A stretch of 64,000 bases of DNA from CAVVFX01 sp963747535 (GTDB taxonomy: Bacteria; Acidobacteriota; Terriglobia; Bryobacterales; Bryobacteraceae). The first letter of the stretch is position 1. Every line of letters begins with the position of its first letter. Positions 35,175 through 43,795 of the stretch are shown piece by piece. The position numbers and the translations under genes are program-made. The stretch is from assembly GCA_963747535.1 (NCBI GenBank), contig CAVVFX010000008.1, forward strand, positions 248,001 to 312,000, in the 5' to 3' direction. The notes below the pieces were generated by a model. The model was not told where the DNA came from. It was given only the letters and a program-made list of their open reading frames with translations, and ran no database searches.

Positions 35175-37047
35175 ACGCGTTGGTGTCGAGCCCGCCGCTG
35201 GTAGGCAGGCCCAGCATGAACTCGGCGAGGTCTTGTCCCCAACCGACGGTCGAAGACGCGCTGCTCGATGCTCGAACCCAGGTATTGGCGCTGAACGAGT
35301 AATCGCTGGCGGAATTGCCCGGCGTGTACGTGTTCAAGCGGTACTGGCGTCCGTCGACGCCGAACTTCAGCGTGTGATTGCTTTTAATCGTGACCCAGGT
35401 TCCATAGAGCTGGAGCGACTGGGACGGAAGCACGCTATCCCCGCTGCCGCCAATGCACTGGAAGCTGGTCTGGCTGCCGCAACTGCCGGCGAACTGCATA
35501 TAGGGCATTTGCAGGTATTGCGAGGTGCTCGCGATGTACGAGGGGAAACCCAATGTCGTCGGATTAAAACCATCCGTCGGATTGGCGTGGATCTCGGCCA
35601 TGCGCGTGAAGTTGAACCGGACGTCAATCACGTTGGTAGCATTCACCGTATAGACGTCGTCGATCGAGCTGCCCCAGTTATTCCGGTAAAGCTCGGTCGC
35701 CGTGGTTCCGTTGCCGAAGTAGTTGTTCTTTTCCTGAATCAGGTGCGTGCGGCGGATGTCGAAGTACATGCGGTTCTTGTCGCTCATGTTGTAGTCGATC
35801 CGGCCGAGCTCGTTGTTGAAGTTGTCCTGCGTGGTGCTGGTGTTGCCGTAGTTGTTCTCGCCGTCGGGGAGCGCGTTGGCGAGATTCGGCTGCGGGTAGA
35901 ACGGCATGTAAGCCTGCGCGATCGGGCTCAACTGGCTGGTTGGAATGATGTTGCCGGGGTAAGCCACGCGGTTGATGGTGCTGCCGCTGAGCGTCGCGCT
36001 ATAGGGGTTGTAGAGAATGGTAGGGTTGCTACCCTGCAGAAGCTGCGCAAAGTTGCCGGTACGTTCCGCCGCCGTGGGGACGCTGGTGGTGTCGCTGGCC
36101 GGCTGGCTGTCTTTCTCGTTCTCCCAGGCGAAGAACCAGAACAGCTTGTTCTTGCCGTTGTACACTTTCGGAATCAACACCGGGCCGCCGACGCGCAGCC
36201 CGTACTGGTTGTAATGCGTCAGTGGATTGCCCAGGTTGTTCTTGTTATTGAAGTATTGATTCGCGGTCAGATCGGACGGCTGATTGAAATACCACAGAGA
36301 ACCGTGGAGCCCGTTGGTCCCGGTCCGCAGCACCTGGTTGAGCGTGCCGCCGCCGGTATGGCCGTAGCCGGCATCGGTATCGAACGCCTTGACGCGCACT
36401 TCCTGCACCGCGTCCTGCGGCGGGCTATACGCGAGACGTCCATCCCAGGTAGCGTTGGGTGAACCGTTGATGAGCAACTCGCTGGTCTGGGCGTACGTTC
36501 CGCTGACGCTCCAGGCCGCGGCGGCTCCGCTGTCATAGGCATGGACGAGCGACGGCTGTCCGGTAGCCACCACGCCCGTCGCCAATTGCGCGAGCATCAT
36601 GGGAGTGCGGCCGTTTAGCGGCATGTCTTCCACCTCTTTGGTGGTGATCGCCTGGCCGACCGAGGCGTTCTCGATATTGACCAGCGGCACTTCGCCCGTG
36701 ACCTCGATGGTCTGCGAAGCCTCTCCGACTTGCAGCTTGATATCCATCACCGGATGATCGCCGGAACCCACGTGGATGGCGCTGTGGACGTAATCTTTGA
36801 AGCCGCTCGATTGCACGGCGATCTCGTAATCGCCGGGTTGCAGGAAGGGCGCAGTGTACTGTCCGGCGTTATCCGACACAGTAGAGATCTTGGTGCCCGT
36901 GTTGACTTCGGTGACTGTTACTTTTGCGCCGGCGATGAACGCGCCGGTGGGATCGGTAACGCTACCACTCAGCGTGCCGCGGAACTCTTGCGCGATAGCG
37001 GCAAAAGGAAGCAGCAAAGCAAGGGCAGCGACAAAGCTGCATTTCAT
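35080..37047 (-). CDS. TonB-dependent receptor-like protein, N-terminal part before a frameshift
   Basis: Signal peptide MKCSFVAALALLLPFAAIAQ, a carboxypeptidase-regulatory-like domain (residues about 25-105: GSVTDPTGAFIAGAKVTV, GQYTAPFLQPGDYEI), a plug-like region with VEDMPLNGRTPMMLAQL and the first barrel strands up to YVAGFVQDDWRVSN. There the frame runs into a stop. In frame with the next part, the sequence would continue LTVNVGLRYD, as in all relatives. Start at 37047 fits the signal peptide and a GAGAGG site. Together the parts make about 1180 residues, the normal length. A single indel, either real or a sequencing error, explains the break. Confidence 0.82.
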   Translation of the reverse strand: MKCSFVAALALLLPFAAIAQEFRGTLSGSVTDPTGAFIAGAKVTVTEVNTGTKISTVSDNAGQYTAPFLQPGDYEIAVQSSGFKDYVHSAIHVGSGDHPVMDIKLQVGEASQTIEVTGEVPLVNIENASVGQAITTKEVEDMPLNGRTPMMLAQLATGVVATGQPSLVHAYDSGAAAAWSVSGTYAQTSELLINGSPNATWDGRLAYSPPQDAVQEVRVKAFDTDAGYGHTGGGTLNQVLRTGTNGLHGSLWYFNQPSDLTANQYFNNKNNLGNPLTHYNQYGLRVGGPVLIPKVYNGKNKLFWFFAWENEKDSQPASDTTSVPTAAERTGNFAQLLQGSNPTILYNPYSATLSGSTINRVAYPGNIIPTSQLSPIAQAYMPFYPQPNLANALPDGENNYGNTSTTQDNFNNELGRIDYNMSDKNRMYFDIRRTHLIQEKNNYFGNGTTATELYRNNWGSSIDDVYTVNATNVIDVRFNFTRMAEIHANPTDGFNPTTLGFPSYIASTSQYLQMPYMQFAGSCGSQTSFQCIGGSGDSVLPSQSLQLYGTWVTIKSNHTLKFGVDGRQYRLNTYTPGNSASDYSFSANTWVRASSSASSTVGWGQDLAEFMLGLPTSGGLDTNAYGSWYSYYVAGFVQDDWRVSNTSHSQRRTAL

Positions 37048-37349
37048 AAGTACAAACCTCTCAAAAATTAAATCTAGACCCCGGGGAATCCTGTATGTAG
37101 CATATCGCACCTCTGCGAGTGAGAGGACAAGCCGCAGCGGCCGCACCGAACGCTAGCAGCCTGTGGCCGAACGTTGTGGAGTAGGCCTTTGGCCAAAATT
37201 TCCATTGAACCCACTTTAGCTTCCCCATATGCGTCAGACGCGGCACAGCGCACAGGACAACTGACGTCCAACTGCGTAGCGGCAACCGCTTGAGGTCCAT
37301 CGCCTGGAGCGCACGAAACAGAAGCGTTATCATAGTTCCTGCGCGTCGA
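37048..37349. other. divergent intergenic region, receptor / sensor kinase
   Basis: Contains the promoter for the TonB-type receptor and, at 37195-37242, a sequence also present at 54615-54662 (AAAATTTCCATTGAACCCACTTTA and flanks). No gene seen. Confidence 0.5.
37195..37242. repeat. dispersed repeat, copy 1 (with 54615-54662)
   Basis: A 24-bp identical core containing TTCCATTGAACCCACTTTA is followed by about 22 bp that are similar but not identical (TTCCCCATATGCGTCAGACGC against TTCCCTTATGCCGAAGACGC). Two copies 17 kb apart in non-coding DNA suggest remnants of a mobile element or a second dispersed repeat family. Confidence 0.65.
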
Positions 37350-38888
37350 ATGAATCAGGCAGGTACCCCAGCGAGACAGGCCCTGATGCAGTGGAAATTC
37401 CACTTGCCTGGGCCCTTTTCTGCGATCCAGGGCTATATCCTGGCGATTGTTTCCGTCTCCGCGGCGCTCAGCACCGCGCTTCTCCTGGACCACTACAACT
37501 TCCGCAGCGTGGCGGATCCGTTGTTCTTATTTGCCATCGCCATCTCCGTCTGGTATGCAGGGCCCGGACCGGCAATTCTCGCCCTGGTGCTATCGACCCT
37601 GGCCGACGATTACTATTTCGTCCCTCCGATTTACACCATCCTCATTACACGCGACGATGTCCCGCATCTCATCATCTTCATATTGTTTGCCTCGGTTCTT
37701 ACCTGGTTCAACACCGTTCGGCGGCGCATCGAGAGAGAGCTTTTACAATCTCGGGACGACCTCCAGAGGGAAGTAACCGAACGAACCCAGCAGGCCAGCC
37801 TGCTGAACCTCACCCACGACACTATCTTCGTCCGTGACATGAGCGACGTCATCACTTACTGGAATCGGGGAGCGCAGGAGTTGTATGGCTGGACAGCCGG
37901 GGAAGCCATCGGGAAACGTGCTCACGACCTTTTACATACGGCCTTTCCGTCACCCATTGAAGACATTCGTGCTGAGTTGCTGGTATCCGGGCGTTGGGAT
38001 GGCGAACTCGAGAAGACCCGGTCTGACGGAACCCGCGTAGTGGTCGCGAGCCGGTGGTCCTTGCGGCGGGACGAACAGGGGCGACCCGCTGCCATCCTGG
38101 AAACCAACAACGACATCACCGAGCGCAAGCGGCGGGAGCAGGAGATCAACACGCTCAACGAAGAACTGGGCAAGCGAACGGCTCAGCTCGAGGCGAGTAA
38201 TAAGGAACTGGAGGCATTTGCCTATTCGATATCGCACGACCTGCGCGCTCCCCTCCGGCATATGTCCGGATTCACTGAGCTGTTGCAGAAGAGTGCGAAA
38301 TCCGTTCTCAATGAGAAAAGCCAGCGGTATTTGTTGATTATCCTGGAATCGGCGAAACGGATGGGCAACCTGATCGACGATCTTCTAGCCTTTTCCAGAA
38401 TAAGCCGCGCGGAGACCCACAACGGAGTGGTCAGCCTGGAGCAGCTTGCGCAGGAAGCTCTGACCGAAGTCCGGCAGGATACCGAAGGACGCAATATTGT
38501 CTGGAGCGTCGGCACCTTGCCCGCCTGGTATGGAGACCGCTCCATGTTGCGGCTTGCGCTCGTCAACCTGATTTCGAATGCGGTAAAATTCACCCGGACC
38601 CGGCCGACAGCCGAGATCGAAATTGGATGCAAGGACCAGAAGAACGATCAGGTAGTGGTGTTCGTTCGAGACAACGGAGTCGGCTTCGATATGAAATACG
38701 TAAACAAGCTCTTCGGCGTATTCCAGCGTCTTCACCCGCACGAGGCGTTTGAAGGTACCGGTATCGGATTGGCCACCGTTCAGCGCATAGTACACCGGCA
38801 TGGGGGCAAAGTTTGGGCCGAGGGCCTGGTGGATCGGGGCGCAACCTTTTACTTCTCACTTTCCAAATCGCATATGGGGTCAGACTGA
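37350..38888 (+). CDS. membrane sensor histidine kinase, DUF4118-PAS-HisKA-HATPase
   Basis: About 512 residues. A KdpD-like DUF4118 membrane module with four helices (FAIAISVWYAGPGPA, LIIFILFASVLTWF), a PAS domain (SDVITYWNRGAQELYGWTAGE), a HisKA domain with the phosphorylated His in SISHDLRAPLRHM (about residue 296), and a HATPase_c with NLISNAVKFT, DNGVGFD and GTGIGLA. The phytochrome-like kinase class normally signals to Rcp1-type regulators, and such a gene follows with overlapping stop/start (TGATG). The start is uncertain: ATG at 37350 or 37386, or TTG at 37290. Confidence 0.9.
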   Translation: MNQAGTPARQALMQWKFHLPGPFSAIQGYILAIVSVSAALSTALLLDHYNFRSVADPLFLFAIAISVWYAGPGPAILALVLSTLADDYYFVPPIYTILITRDDVPHLIIFILFASVLTWFNTVRRRIERELLQSRDDLQREVTERTQQASLLNLTHDTIFVRDMSDVITYWNRGAQELYGWTAGEAIGKRAHDLLHTAFPSPIEDIRAELLVSGRWDGELEKTRSDGTRVVVASRWSLRRDEQGRPAAILETNNDITERKRREQEINTLNEELGKRTAQLEASNKELEAFAYSISHDLRAPLRHMSGFTELLQKSAKSVLNEKSQRYLLIILESAKRMGNLIDDLLAFSRISRAETHNGVVSLEQLAQEALTEVRQDTEGRNIVWSVGTLPAWYGDRSMLRLALVNLISNAVKFTRTRPTAEIEIGCKDQKNDQVVVFVRDNGVGFDMKYVNKLFGVFQRLHPHEAFEGTGIGLATVQRIVHRHGGKVWAEGLVDRGATFYFSLSKSHMGSD

Positions 38889-39349
38889 TGAGCACCATAG
38901 GACGTATCTTATTGGTTGAAGACGATCCAAAAGACGTAGAGCTGACGCTCACGGCCTTAGAGGAATATAATCTCGCCAACGAGGTTGTGATCGCTCGGGA
39001 TGGCGAGGAGGCCCTCGATTATCTTTATTCCCGGGGCAGCTTCGCTACCCGCTCGAGTGGTAATCCTGCGGTCCTGCTTCTCGATTTGAAATTACCCAAG
39101 ATCGACGGCTTGGAGGTGTTGCAGCAGGTTAAATCCGACGAGAACCTCAAGTTGATTCCCGTGGTGGTGCTGACATCCTCCAATGAAGAGAAAGACATGG
39201 TCGCGAGTTACCGGCTGGGGGTCAACGCCTACGTGGTGAAGCCGGTGGATTTCCACGAGTTTGTGAATGCCATTAAAGAGCTCGGAATTTTTTGGGCCGT
39301 GGTGAACGCACCGCCGCCGGGAAGCTTAAGAAAAACTGGCGGGAAATGA
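38888..39349 (+). CDS. single-domain response regulator, Rcp1 type
   Basis: 153 residues, receiver domain only. Acidic pocket VEDD, phosphorylated Asp66 in LLLDLKLPKIDG, Thr/Ser in VVLTSSNE and Lys118 in VVKPVD. The segment SRGSFATRSSGNPAVLLLDL is typical of Rcp1-like regulators paired with phytochrome-type kinases. No output domain, so it acts by protein contact or phosphotransfer. It overlaps the kinase gene upstream and the sigma54 activator gene downstream, giving a tight three-gene unit. Confidence 0.92.
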   Translation: MSTIGRILLVEDDPKDVELTLTALEEYNLANEVVIARDGEEALDYLYSRGSFATRSSGNPAVLLLDLKLPKIDGLEVLQQVKSDENLKLIPVVVLTSSNEEKDMVASYRLGVNAYVVKPVDFHEFVNAIKELGIFWAVVNAPPPGSLRKTGGK

Positions 39350-41178
39350 AGCCCTTGCGGATTCTGTGCCTGGAAGATGACCCCAGGGATGTCGAGCTCA
39401 TTCGGGAAACGCTCGAGGCCGACGGCATTTTCTGCGACCCGATGCGAGTTGAAAATGAAGCTGATTTCATCGCCTCACTGGACCAGGGTGGCCTTGATCT
39501 GGTTCTCGCCGACTACACCCTCCCCTCCTTCGACGGCCTGTCTGCGTTGAAGATCACCCGACAGCGCCGGCCGCATCTGCCATTCATCTTTGTATCCGGA
39601 ACCTTGGGCGAGGAAGTGGCCATCGAGGCGCTCAAGATCGGCGCGACGGACTATGTTTTCAAGACGCGCTTGTCGAGGATTGTGCCTTCAGTGCAACGGG
39701 CGTTGCACGAGGCTGAGGAGAGGACCGAACTCGCCCGGGCCGAGGACGCGCTGCGCCGGAGTGAAGCTTATTTGGCCGAAGCCCAAAGATTGAGCCACAC
39801 CGGCAGCTTCGGCTGGGACGTTTCCAGCGGACAAGTCTACTGGTCTCGTGAGACCTTCCGCATTTTTGATTACGAACCCGCGGACAGGGTCGCAATTGAA
39901 CTGGTAACCCAGCGGACCCACCCGGAAGACCGATCGGCTGTCCAGCAATTCATCGAGCGCGTTTCACGCGAGGGGCAGCCGTTCGATTTTGAACATCGTT
40001 TGTTGATGCCGGATGGCTCCGTCAAATACGTCCAGGTGGTGGGGCATCCGTCAAACGATTGGCCCAATAGCTTTGAGCTGGTGGGAGCGGTCACGGACAT
40101 CACCGGGCGGAAGCGAGCTGAAGCGGAACTTCGGAAGGCTCTGGATGAAATCAAGAAATTGCAGGATCAGCTCTACAAAGAAAACATCGCGCTGCGGGAA
40201 GAAATCGACAAAGCCTCCATGTTCGAGGACATTGTGGGCGACTCGCCGGCTTTGCAGGCTGTCCTGGCGCGTGTCGCCAAGGTTGCGCCGTCCGATTCCA
40301 CCGTCCTGATCACCGGTGAGACAGGCACGGGCAAGGAACTTATTGCTCGTGCCATCCACAAGCGGTCGCGGCGCTCTTCGCGAGCCTTTGTGAGCGTGAA
40401 CTGTTCGGCGATACCCACGTCGTTGATCGCCTCGGAGCTGTTCGGGCACGAAAAAGGTGCCTTTACCGGTGCCCTGCAGCGGCGGCTCGGCCGGTTTGAG
40501 CTGGCGGAGGGAGGCACCATCTTCCTCGATGAAATCGGTGAGCTGCCGGCCGAAACGCAAGTTGCTCTGCTGCGCGTTTTGCAGGAGCGGGAATTCGAGC
40601 GGGTTGGCGGAAGCCAGCCGATTCGCGCGGACGTGCGGGTGATTGCCGCCACCAACCGCGACCTGAACGCCGCCATCGCCGCCGGCACTTTTCGCAACGA
40701 TCTCTTTTATCGCCTGAACGTGTTCCCCATCGAGATGCCTCCTCTCCGCCAAAGGAAGGAAGACATCCCCACGCTGATCGAGTACTTCATCCACCGGTAT
40801 TCAAGACGGGCCGGGAAGAAAGTGACGGGCATGGACAAGAGGACTTTGGAACTGCTGGAATCGTATGCCTGGCCGGGAAATATTCGCGAACTGCAAAACG
40901 TGATCGAACGCTCCATCATCGTTTGTGAAACGGATATCTTCTCCGTGGATCCTAGCTGGCTCTCTCTTGAATCCTCCTCCCAGCGGCCGGGCGCCGAGCC
41001 CATCGCCAGGAAGTCGCCCGATCAGGAGAGGGAGGCTATCGAGTCGGCGCTGGCCGCAACCCGAGGCCGCATCTCCGGACCGTCGGGTGCGGCTGCCCAA
41101 CTCCATATGCCGGCCTCGACTCTGGAATCGAAAATCCGGTCCTTGAAGATCAATAAGTTCCGCTTTAAGAATGTCTGA
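39346..41178 (+). CDS. receiver-PAS sigma54-dependent transcription activator
   Basis: 610 residues. Receiver domain (VELIRETLEADG; phosphorylatable Asp56 in LADYTLP), a PAS domain (SHTGSFGWDVSSGQVYW), a short coiled coil, then the AAA+ activator domain: Walker A GETGTGKE from residue 324, the sigma54-contacting GAFTGA at 371-376 and Walker B GGTIFLDEIGEL. A C-terminal Fis-type helix-turn-helix (SGAAAQLHMPASTLESKI) binds DNA. Start ATG at 39346 overlaps the preceding stop. The protein activates sigma54 promoters; one good candidate lies directly downstream at 41292-41307. Confidence 0.93.
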   Translation: MKPLRILCLEDDPRDVELIRETLEADGIFCDPMRVENEADFIASLDQGGLDLVLADYTLPSFDGLSALKITRQRRPHLPFIFVSGTLGEEVAIEALKIGATDYVFKTRLSRIVPSVQRALHEAEERTELARAEDALRRSEAYLAEAQRLSHTGSFGWDVSSGQVYWSRETFRIFDYEPADRVAIELVTQRTHPEDRSAVQQFIERVSREGQPFDFEHRLLMPDGSVKYVQVVGHPSNDWPNSFELVGAVTDITGRKRAEAELRKALDEIKKLQDQLYKENIALREEIDKASMFEDIVGDSPALQAVLARVAKVAPSDSTVLITGETGTGKELIARAIHKRSRRSSRAFVSVNCSAIPTSLIASELFGHEKGAFTGALQRRLGRFELAEGGTIFLDEIGELPAETQVALLRVLQEREFERVGGSQPIRADVRVIAATNRDLNAAIAAGTFRNDLFYRLNVFPIEMPPLRQRKEDIPTLIEYFIHRYSRRAGKKVTGMDKRTLELLESYAWPGNIRELQNVIERSIIVCETDIFSVDPSWLSLESSSQRPGAEPIARKSPDQEREAIESALAATRGRISGPSGAAAQLHMPASTLESKIRSLKINKFRFKNV

Positions 41179-41223
41179 CGTCTGCCCCGCCCTTGTGCAT
41201 CGTTCACGAATTCAGCAGTGAAG

Positions 41224-41250
41224 TTCGCGAAAACTTCGCGAATTCGCGAA
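41224..41250. promoter_or_regulatory. three TTCGCGAA palindromes, candidate upstream activator sites
   Basis: TTCGCGAA occurs at 41224-41231, 41235-41242 and 41243-41250. The last two abut and form the 16-bp palindrome TTCGCGAATTCGCGAA. The cluster is 42-68 bp upstream of a putative sigma54 promoter and 45 bp after the gene of a Fis-type sigma54 activator. I infer that these are that activator's binding sites; the repeats themselves are seen directly. Confidence 0.65.
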
Positions 41251-41291
41251 GCATGCCGGCCTGCTCCTCCGTGTTTGCAATAACTTACGAA

Positions 41292-41307
41292 AGGCATGTG
41301 TTTTGCA
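41292..41307 (+). promoter_or_regulatory. putative sigma54 (-24/-12) promoter
   Basis: AGGCATGTGTTTTGCA has GG at 41293-41294 and GC at 41305-41306 with the required 10 bp between them, and TTGCA at the -12 element, against the consensus TGGCACG-N4-TTGCA. It lies between the TTCGCGAA cluster and the STAS gene. Transcription would start near 41318. Confidence 0.65.
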
Positions 41308-41332
41308 CAAGGATGTGACTGACGAGAACGCC

Positions 41333-41608
41333 ATGCTGAGGATTCAGCGGTTTTGTAACCCTGGGGTGGTCCTTTCGTTGAGTGGTCGAATTGAGATCGA
41401 GGACGTTGCCGAGTTGCAACGGCTTCTTAGTCTGGAAGAGGTTGGTCAAGGCGTCGCACTCGATTTGCAAGACATAACGCTGGTGGATCGCGATGCCCTG
41501 AAGTTCCTGGCGCGCTGCGAAGCGGAGAACATCAAGCTGGAGAATTGTCCAGCCTATATCCGCGAATGGATTTGCGCAGAAGATCCTGCGAGACGCCACG
41601 GGCGCTGA
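41333..41608 (+). CDS. STAS-like (anti-anti-sigma factor-like) protein
   Basis: About 91 residues with the STAS fold pattern: NPGVVLSLSGRIEIEDVAELQRLL, then VALDLQDITLVDRDALKFLARCEAE. The usual phosphorylatable Ser of anti-anti-sigma factors after the LVD strand is not present (LVDRDALKFL), so a scaffold or sensing role is as likely as partner switching. ATG at 41333 is chosen because the putative sigma54 promoter overlaps the alternative TTG at 41303. A sensorless kinase gene follows in the same direction. Confidence 0.7.
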   Translation: MLRIQRFCNPGVVLSLSGRIEIEDVAELQRLLSLEEVGQGVALDLQDITLVDRDALKFLARCEAENIKLENCPAYIREWICAEDPARRHGR

Positions 41609-41624
41609 GTGAGGGGAGATTGCA

Positions 41625-42431
41625 ATGGATTTCAACAGTCTGTTATCTTCACGCCGGCAATACAACGCAACACGCTCCGCGGGCAACTTCGCGGGAATCG
41701 TCGGTGACGGCGAAATTTCCACCGTGTTCTCCAGGTTATCCGCGGGTGGATCCATCGGTCCAAGGTGCGCTCCGCAAGTTGGAGACCTACTCAATGAACG
41801 CGCCCGCATTGCGCAGGAACTCCATGACACGCTCCTCCAGGGATTTCTGGCCGCATCCATGCAGTTGCACACGATCGTAGATCACCTGCCGGCGGATTGT
41901 GCGGCTATGAAGCCGCGGCTGGACGATGTCGTGCAGTTGCTCGACCGCGCCCTCGAGGAGGGACGATGTGCCGTGCAGGGACTGCGCTCGCCCAACGAGT
42001 CTCTTTCGTCTCTCGGCGCGGCCGTCGCCTGCGTTCCCAAGGAGTCGGGCTTCCCTTCGGCGGCTGGCTTTCGGGTGGTCGTCCATGGCCGGGAGAGGGA
42101 ATTGAGAGCAGGGCTGCGTCTGGAAGTTTACTGCATTGTCCGGGAAGCCATTATCAATGCCTGTCGGCACTCCCGCGCGAAGCATATTGAGACGGATATC
42201 GAATACCGGCGCACGGAGCTACGCATCGCTGTGCGCGACAACGGATGCGGGATCGATCCGCAGGAACTGCAGTGGGGGCGCAGTGGACACTGGGGTCTCC
42301 GGGGAATGCGCGAGCGGGCCGAGCGGATCGGTGCGCGGCTTCGCCTTCTGAGTAAAGTCGCACTGGGAACCGAGGTCGAACTGCGCGTGCCCAGCCGGAT
42401 TGCCTTCGAGCCAGGCGGAAGCCTGGGCTGA
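41625..42431 (+). CDS. cytoplasmic histidine kinase of the HisKA_3 (NarX/LiaS) class
   Basis: 268 residues with no membrane helix and no recognisable sensor domain. The phosphorylated His lies in RIAQELHDTLLQGFLAA (about residue 67). The HATPase part has EAIINACRHSRAKH, DNGCGIDP and GHWGLRGMRERAERIG. Kinases of this class signal to NarL/LuxR-type regulators, none of which is nearby. It follows the STAS gene by 16 bp, so input may come through the STAS protein (inference). Confidence 0.88.
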   Translation: MDFNSLLSSRRQYNATRSAGNFAGIVGDGEISTVFSRLSAGGSIGPRCAPQVGDLLNERARIAQELHDTLLQGFLAASMQLHTIVDHLPADCAAMKPRLDDVVQLLDRALEEGRCAVQGLRSPNESLSSLGAAVACVPKESGFPSAAGFRVVVHGRERELRAGLRLEVYCIVREAIINACRHSRAKHIETDIEYRRTELRIAVRDNGCGIDPQELQWGRSGHWGLRGMRERAERIGARLRLLSKVALGTEVELRVPSRIAFEPGGSLG

Positions 42432-42567
42432 CGCGTCTGGTGTGCGGTCCCGGCGAAACGTTATCTTCCCGGCTAAACGCCGCTGTCGCTTCGGCTGGCC
42501 CGGACCGCCGCAGGGGCGGGCACCCCCCATTTTCAGGCTTGGACGACTCCCTGCGAGTATTCTTGAT

Positions 42568-43527
42568 ATGAGCCGCAGCGCGATATCTCGGGTGTTTGCG
42601 ATTCTCGCGGTTACGGCGGTTTACGTCACCGTTGTATGGATGGGCATTACCGAGGAGAGCCGGCGTTCACTTATCATCGGGGCGCCTTCCACCTCTATCG
42701 GCGACTTTGTCATAATCGACGTCACGGTAGTGTCCATAGACACGACAAGGGGACTACTCAATTCGCGTATCAGGCTGGTTCCCATGGGTCGATTTGCGAT
42801 GGACAAGACTACGCCCTCTACCGACTTGAAGCTCTTGGCCAATTCGGTGTCCGGAAAACAAACTCTGGTCTTTGCCCAGGGGGAGCGAATCTTTCCAATC
42901 GAGTTCAGTGGTCTTCTCACCGGAAATCCAAACAGGTATCCGTTTGATAGCTATGTGGCCGACATCGATCTTCTGGTCACGGCTCCGGCAAAGAAAAAGG
43001 TCGAGCCCGCGCCGCTGGAAAATCTCGAGGACAATACCAATCCACTCGCGACCAAGCTGATTGTTGGAGCGAGCGACCTCTATCAGAGCGAACCGATTTC
43101 AATCAAGGAAAATGTCACTGCTTCCATTCCCGGATTCAAGTTCCACGGAATGCTGACCCATGATGACACGACCAAGCTCATGCACATCGCGATCGCAATA
43201 CGAAGAGCAGACAATGTGATCACCATTTCTCTCGTTGTAATGGCGGTAATGGTGGGTCTGGCGATCAGCATCATGGGGATGGTCCTGCGTATGACTGCAG
43301 CACGAAGCGAAATCAATTTGGTCCCGCTCTCCCTCTGTGTTGCGCTCATATTCGGTCTTCCTGCACTGCGAAATGTCCAGCCCGGTGTGCCGTCAGTCGG
43401 TGCACTCAGTGACTATATGTCTTTCATTTGGGCCGAAGTTATGGTATCGACCTCCGCGATTGCGTTGGCCTGGACCTGGATTATCCGTTCCCGGAGAGAT
43501 GGAAAATCCAAAGTGCCGCCGGGCTAG
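42568..43527 (+). CDS. DUF4436 family membrane protein
   Basis: About 319 residues: one N-terminal membrane helix (VFAILAVTAVYVTVVWMG), a long extracytoplasmic domain with the family segment LTGNPNRYPFDSYVADI, and three C-terminal helices (VITISLVVMAVMVGLAISIMGM, NLVPLSLCVALIFGL, AEVMVSTSAIALAWTW). DUF4436 proteins have no known function. It lies 136 bp after the kinase gene and may share its promoter. Start ATG at 42568, where the family N-terminus begins. Confidence 0.8.
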   Translation: MSRSAISRVFAILAVTAVYVTVVWMGITEESRRSLIIGAPSTSIGDFVIIDVTVVSIDTTRGLLNSRIRLVPMGRFAMDKTTPSTDLKLLANSVSGKQTLVFAQGERIFPIEFSGLLTGNPNRYPFDSYVADIDLLVTAPAKKKVEPAPLENLEDNTNPLATKLIVGASDLYQSEPISIKENVTASIPGFKFHGMLTHDDTTKLMHIAIAIRRADNVITISLVVMAVMVGLAISIMGMVLRMTAARSEINLVPLSLCVALIFGLPALRNVQPGVPSVGALSDYMSFIWAEVMVSTSAIALAWTWIIRSRRDGKSKVPPG

Positions 43528-43795
43528 TGAAGTACATCGGCCACTCCGGAGCGCTGAGCGACCCGTCCATACCCGAACGAGAACCCGGATTGCGTCCTTA
43601 CATTTGCCCGCTACTGCCAGTCGGCTCTTCTAAGCCGGGCGGGCGTACGTTGCGCGGCACCCGGTCGCCGGAACGAAGGCCCGTGCACCGGATCGATGCG
43701 CGGCGGCTTGACTGGCTTTTCTCAAGGAAGCTACCAACTGCGCTCCTCGCCTGTCTGCGCCCACAAAGGCTGAGGATATCTAACACTGCATGCTT

